A stretch of DNA of 52,961 nt from CAG-552 sp964516925 (lineage in GTDB: Bacteria; Bacillota; Clostridia; Christensenellales; Pumilibacteraceae). The notes beneath the pieces are model-generated. The model worked only from the letters and a program-made list of their open reading frames with translations, searched no databases and had not been told where the DNA came from. Shown here one piece after another: positions 49,911 through 52,961 of this stretch. How positions within the stretch are numbered: position 1 is the first letter of the stretch; every line of letters starts with the position of its first letter. The position numbers were made by a program, and so were the translations under genes. The stretch covers positions 1 through 52,961 of the forward strand of contig CAZEXL010000008.1 in the NCBI GenBank assembly GCA_964516925.1. The letters are read 5' to 3'.

Positions 49911-51515
49911 ATGAAAAAACGTTGGATTGCTTTGTTTATTGCCGTCGTAACGTGTCTGGCTTTTGCTTTGACAGGTTGTGAAAGCGGTAAAAACGAAGAA
50001 AAACTGCAAGTCGTTCTTAAGGTGGACGGCGTTTATTACGAAACCGTTTCGGTAGACGTCTTTAATAACGCCGTGATAATCGAACCTACAAAGGACGGTT
50101 ATACCTTTAAGGGCTGGTCTAAAAAAGAAAATTGGACGGAAGCCGACGGTGAAAGTTACATTTTGCCTTACGGCGGACTTATTCGTTACAACGACGTAAA
50201 AGATTGCGTGGTGGGTAACAATCAGTCTGTTACGTTGTACGCGGCGTTCGTTCCCATTCACTATGCCGATCTTACCGTTGCTTGGTACAAAAAAGCCTCA
50301 AACTCGGGGCTGGACCAAACGATAATGGACGGATTTAGCCAAGCGCTTAACGCTTATCTTACTACGCAAGGTTATACGCCGTCAAACATGGACATCGTAA
50401 TTCGCGGTTACGACGGCGACGTCGGCACTACTTGCGCCGATATACTAAAAGACGGCGACGTGGACCTTATGGTAGGTTGGTCGTCTACAAGCAATCTTAC
50501 CGGCACCGGCGGACTTGTCGAAGGCACGGACTTTTTGCAAAACGTAGGCGGGATTACGCTTACGGGCGCCTCTAAGGCAAGGTACGTTGCAAGACTTACA
50601 AGCACCGATTTAAGCAAATTGATTTTCGTTTGGATTCAAACCGAGTACGGCAGTAGCGAAGTGATTCAACCCGTTGATCCTACCGAGCCCGGCGAACCGA
50701 CGGAGCCTACCGAGCCCACCGAACCTACTACCGAAAACAGACTTACTATCGCTTGGTACGATTTGCCCAGCACGAGCGGACTAAACGATATTATTATATA
50801 TAATTTTACAAAAAGCTTAAAAGCGTATCTTACTTCTCAAAGTTATGACCTTAGTGCGATAGAGCTTGAACTTCGCGCATACGATGGCAGCGTGGCTGAC
50901 AGTTGCGGAAAAATCAAGACCGACGGTAACGTGGATATAATGCTTGGTTGGGGTAAAAACATAAGCACGACGGGCGGTATGACGAAGGATACCGACTACG
51001 TAGAACACGTCGACGGAATAACGATGGGCGAAAAGAGCCGTTACGTCACTCGTATCACCGATACGACGCTCGTTAATCTCGTATTCGATTGGCTTCAAAC
51101 AAACGACGGAAAGGCGGCTCTTGCTCCGACTATCGAAACGGAAATCGTAATCGGTTGGTGGAGCAGCTCTAAGTCGGGCTTAAGCGAAACTATAGTAAAC
51201 GAAGTAGTAGACGGAATAAAAACCTATCTTACTTCGAAGGGGTTGGACGTTACTAAAATAACGTTTACCGTAAAGTCTTTCGATAACGCAAAAGTTGCAG
51301 ATTTGGTTACCGCAATTACTACCGACGGAACGGTTGACGTTATGTTCGGAATGAAGGCGGCGGACGGATTAAACGAAAAAGAAGTAATAAACGACGTAGC
51401 GATGGGCGACAAAACCGATCGTCGCATACACAGACTCAGCGACGAATTGCTTACTTCGTTCGTGTTCGAATGGCTAAAAACTACCGAGGCGCAAGCTTTG
51501 TTCGTAGCTGCTTAA
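49911..51515 (+). CDS. Lipoprotein with InlB-type repeat and three copies of an unknown domain
   Basis: Exported lipoprotein of 534 residues. The signal peptide ends in the lipobox ALTGC. Residues about 35-108 form an InlB B-repeat/Flg_new unit (KDGYTFKGWSKKENW, ending SVTLYAAF). Then a domain of about 125 residues occurs three times, beginning at about residues 121 (LTVAWYKKASNSGL), 278 (LTIAWYDLPSTSGL) and 412 (IVIGWWSSSKSGL). Each copy contains AYLTxQ-like and DGxVDxMxGW-like motifs and ends FxWLxT. Copies 1 and 2 are joined by a Pro-Thr-Glu linker. The domain is not recognised; its pattern is reminiscent of half of a type 2 solute-binding protein. AAGGAGG precedes the ATG. Confidence 0.8.
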   Translation: MKKRWIALFIAVVTCLAFALTGCESGKNEEKLQVVLKVDGVYYETVSVDVFNNAVIIEPTKDGYTFKGWSKKENWTEADGESYILPYGGLIRYNDVKDCVVGNNQSVTLYAAFVPIHYADLTVAWYKKASNSGLDQTIMDGFSQALNAYLTTQGYTPSNMDIVIRGYDGDVGTTCADILKDGDVDLMVGWSSTSNLTGTGGLVEGTDFLQNVGGITLTGASKARYVARLTSTDLSKLIFVWIQTEYGSSEVIQPVDPTEPGEPTEPTEPTEPTTENRLTIAWYDLPSTSGLNDIIIYNFTKSLKAYLTSQSYDLSAIELELRAYDGSVADSCGKIKTDGNVDIMLGWGKNISTTGGMTKDTDYVEHVDGITMGEKSRYVTRITDTTLVNLVFDWLQTNDGKAALAPTIETEIVIGWWSSSKSGLSETIVNEVVDGIKTYLTSKGLDVTKITFTVKSFDNAKVADLVTAITTDGTVDVMFGMKAADGLNEKEVINDVAMGDKTDRRIHRLSDELLTSFVFEWLKTTEAQALFVAA

Positions 51516-51533
51516 ATAGCAAAGGAGAGGATT

Positions 51534-52961
51534 ATGTATCTAAAACAAAAGTTAATGAAAGCCGCTTCGGTGTGTTTATACGTGTTTTGCGGGCTGTGGT
51601 TTATTGCCGCGGCATGTTGCTACGCGCTTAACGACTATTTTTTCATTGCGTGCACAGTGATCGCGCTTATCAGTTTATACGACGGATTCGTAGTAAAGGC
51701 TGTAAGCGAAAGAATGACAAGCGTCACGCTTGAAAAAAGCGAACAAACCAAATTTTTAATATGTTGGATATTAAGTATAGTCAGCATTCCTGCGTTTATT
51801 CTTAACGCAGTTGCGTACTTCAGAAAGACCGAGGACGAATTGGTCGTAATTCGCCGCAACGTAGTAGATATTAACGACGACAAGCAAAAGGAAGAACCGA
51901 CAAAAAAGCCGTTTTACAAGGCAAAAAGCTTTATCGTAGCGTGTGTGGCGTTAGTTATGATATTCGCTTGCAGCTTCTCGGCGTTCTGTTTCGAAACGAG
52001 CGGATTTTCGGTTAAGGTTTCGGACTTTACGCTTACGCAAGAAATGACAATGTGGTACGGCGACGGTAAAATAAACGGTACCGAATTTATTATGCCGAAC
52101 GACACGTCGTATTCGGTAACGATGTACGTTCCGTCTTCGGCAAGCGAAGAAGAACCGGCGGCAACGGTGTTCGTTTTGCCCGGTTTTACGCGTACTAAGG
52201 CAACCATGTCGCAGTACTGTATTGAGCTTTCTCGCCGCGGAATGGTGGTATTTTGTATGGATCCCGGCGGACAGGGCGGCACTACCGAAACGTCCACTAC
52301 GGGTGCTAACGGCGTAGAGTATTTGGTTCAATACGTGTACAACAATACCGACGATTTTAAGTTCTGCGACAAAAATCGCTTCGGCGCGGTAGGTCACTCT
52401 GCCGGCGGCGGTAACGTTTGTACGCTTGCGGCCGATATGGCGGGAAGTTCGTATCAAACGAGCGTTATAAAATCGGTTTACATTTCGGGTTACATAAAGG
52501 CTTCGTCGGCTTCTAAGTACAAAAAATTGCGTTGCAACGCCGCTTTGTCGTACGCATACTACGACGAAGGCGCGTTCCGTTATCAAACGGACTCTTCGTC
52601 GTTCGAAGTCGTTTCGCTTAAGTTTATCAACGAAGTAAACGGTGGCAACAACGGCTACGACAAACTTGCGGTAGACTACGGCTACGGCGATATGAGCGAC
52701 GGCACGTACAGAATAGTGCATCGCGAAAAAATCAATCATTGCTTCGAGATGTACGACGTTACCAGCATAGCCAACACGATTGAATTTTTCGACAGCACGC
52801 TTAACGTAAATTCGGGCGTAAATTCGTACAGTCAAATTTGGTTCGGCAAAGAACTTAGCAACGGACTAGCTCTTGCCGCAGCATTCACGTTCGTTATCGC
52901 GCTTATTGCGGTACTAATGAAGGTTCCGTTCTTCGCAACGGTAAAGGCGGGCAAAAAGCAA
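51534..52961 (+). CDS. Membrane-anchored alpha/beta hydrolase, 3' end outside window
   Basis: Open frame of 476 codons that runs off the window. Residues 8-55 contain two membrane helices, about 70-92 a third and about 128-150 a fourth (FIVACVALVMIFACSFSAF). An alpha/beta-hydrolase domain follows outside: VFVLPGFTRTKATM, VFCMDPGGQGGTT, and the nucleophile elbow AVGHSAGGGN near residue 287. A candidate histidine lies in REKINHCFEM. A further hydrophobic segment begins near 445 (ALAAAFTFVIALIAV). Substrate unknown; lipid or ester hydrolysis at the membrane is a guess. ATG 51534 has AAAGGAGAGG upstream and lies 18 bases after the triplicated lipoprotein gene, so they are one unit. Confidence 0.8.
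   Translation, partial: MYLKQKLMKAASVCLYVFCGLWFIAAACCYALNDYFFIACTVIALISLYDGFVVKAVSERMTSVTLEKSEQTKFLICWILSIVSIPAFILNAVAYFRKTEDELVVIRRNVVDINDDKQKEEPTKKPFYKAKSFIVACVALVMIFACSFSAFCFETSGFSVKVSDFTLTQEMTMWYGDGKINGTEFIMPNDTSYSVTMYVPSSASEEEPAATVFVLPGFTRTKATMSQYCIELSRRGMVVFCMDPGGQGGTTETSTTGANGVEYLVQYVYNNTDDFKFCDKNRFGAVGHSAGGGNVCTLAADMAGSSYQTSVIKSVYISGYIKASSASKYKKLRCNAALSYAYYDEGAFRYQTDSSSFEVVSLKFINEVNGGNNGYDKLAVDYGYGDMSDGTYRIVHREKINHCFEMYDVTSIANTIEFFDSTLNVNSGVNSYSQIWFGKELSNGLALAAAFTFVIALIAVLMKVPFFATVKAGKKQ

Overview
The window looks like a chromosomal segment from an uncultured gut-type member of the Bacillota (Clostridia). The grounds are a Gram-positive style lipoprotein set without outer-membrane genes, BspA-type surface lipoproteins, a YyaC-like sporulation-family protein, a stand-alone thiT gene behind a TPP riboswitch, a PerR with Bacillus-type ligands, strong GGAGG ribosome-binding sites and textbook TTGACA-N17-TATAAT promoters on both strands. 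A Christensenellales-like lineage is a guess from gene style only. No phage, insertion sequence or CRISPR array is visible, and codon use appears even throughout.

Layout. 1-2.1 kb: the tail of an unknown gene and a BspA-like lipoprotein. 2.1-3.8 kb (minus strand): an M20 dipeptidase and thioredoxin. 4.0-10.2 kb: one tight operon, gltX-mrnC-thyA-folA-rlmB-tpiA-gpmI, joining translation, folate/thymidylate synthesis, rRNA methylation and lower glycolysis. 10.2-13.7 kb: YyaC-like protein, CvpA-like membrane protein, a frameshifted MATE exporter, and hpt. 13.9-16.9 kb: an operon of a serine-palmitoyltransferase-like enzyme, a short-chain reductase and a divergent GpsA, which together suggest membrane-lipid (possibly sphingolipid) synthesis. 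17.0-19.3 kb (minus): indolepyruvate:ferredoxin oxidoreductase iorAB. 19.5-22.3 kb: a yybP-ykoY (Mn2+) riboswitch and a P-type cation ATPase. 22.4-26.4 kb: a DUF362 protein, an unknown protein and a large lipoprotein. 26.4-27.8 kb: repeats, a structured leader, and rplM-rpsI. 27.9-30.2 kb: copper ATPase. 30.2-33.4 kb: the rpmH-rnpA-yidD-yidC-jag cluster, with an unusually enlarged YidC. 33.4-37.8 kb: ArsR regulator, ung, UDP-galactopyranose mutase, a GT4 glycosyltransferase and an SDR. 37.8-40.2 kb: PerR, divergent from a flavodiiron/flavin reductase/rubredoxin fusion. 40.2-44.8 kb: a giant SF1 helicase-nuclease of defence type. 45.0 kb: tRNA-Ser(GGA). 45.3-46.2 kb (minus): thiT with TPP riboswitch attenuator. 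46.4-48.6 kb: LysR regulator divergent from malic enzyme. 48.7 kb to the end: three exported proteins, one with a triplicated unknown domain and one a membrane-anchored alpha/beta hydrolase cut by the window edge.

How the genes fit together. The metabolism suggested is anaerobic and fermentative: ferredoxin-linked keto-acid oxidation, malic enzyme, O2/peroxide scavenging by a flavodiiron protein under PerR, and metal homeostasis through two P-type ATPases. The most unusual proposals are the sphingolipid-like operon, the helicase-nuclease, the triplicated lipoprotein domain, and a small hairpin repeat that sits directly on stop codons. Function calls come from motifs read by eye; no database search was possible.
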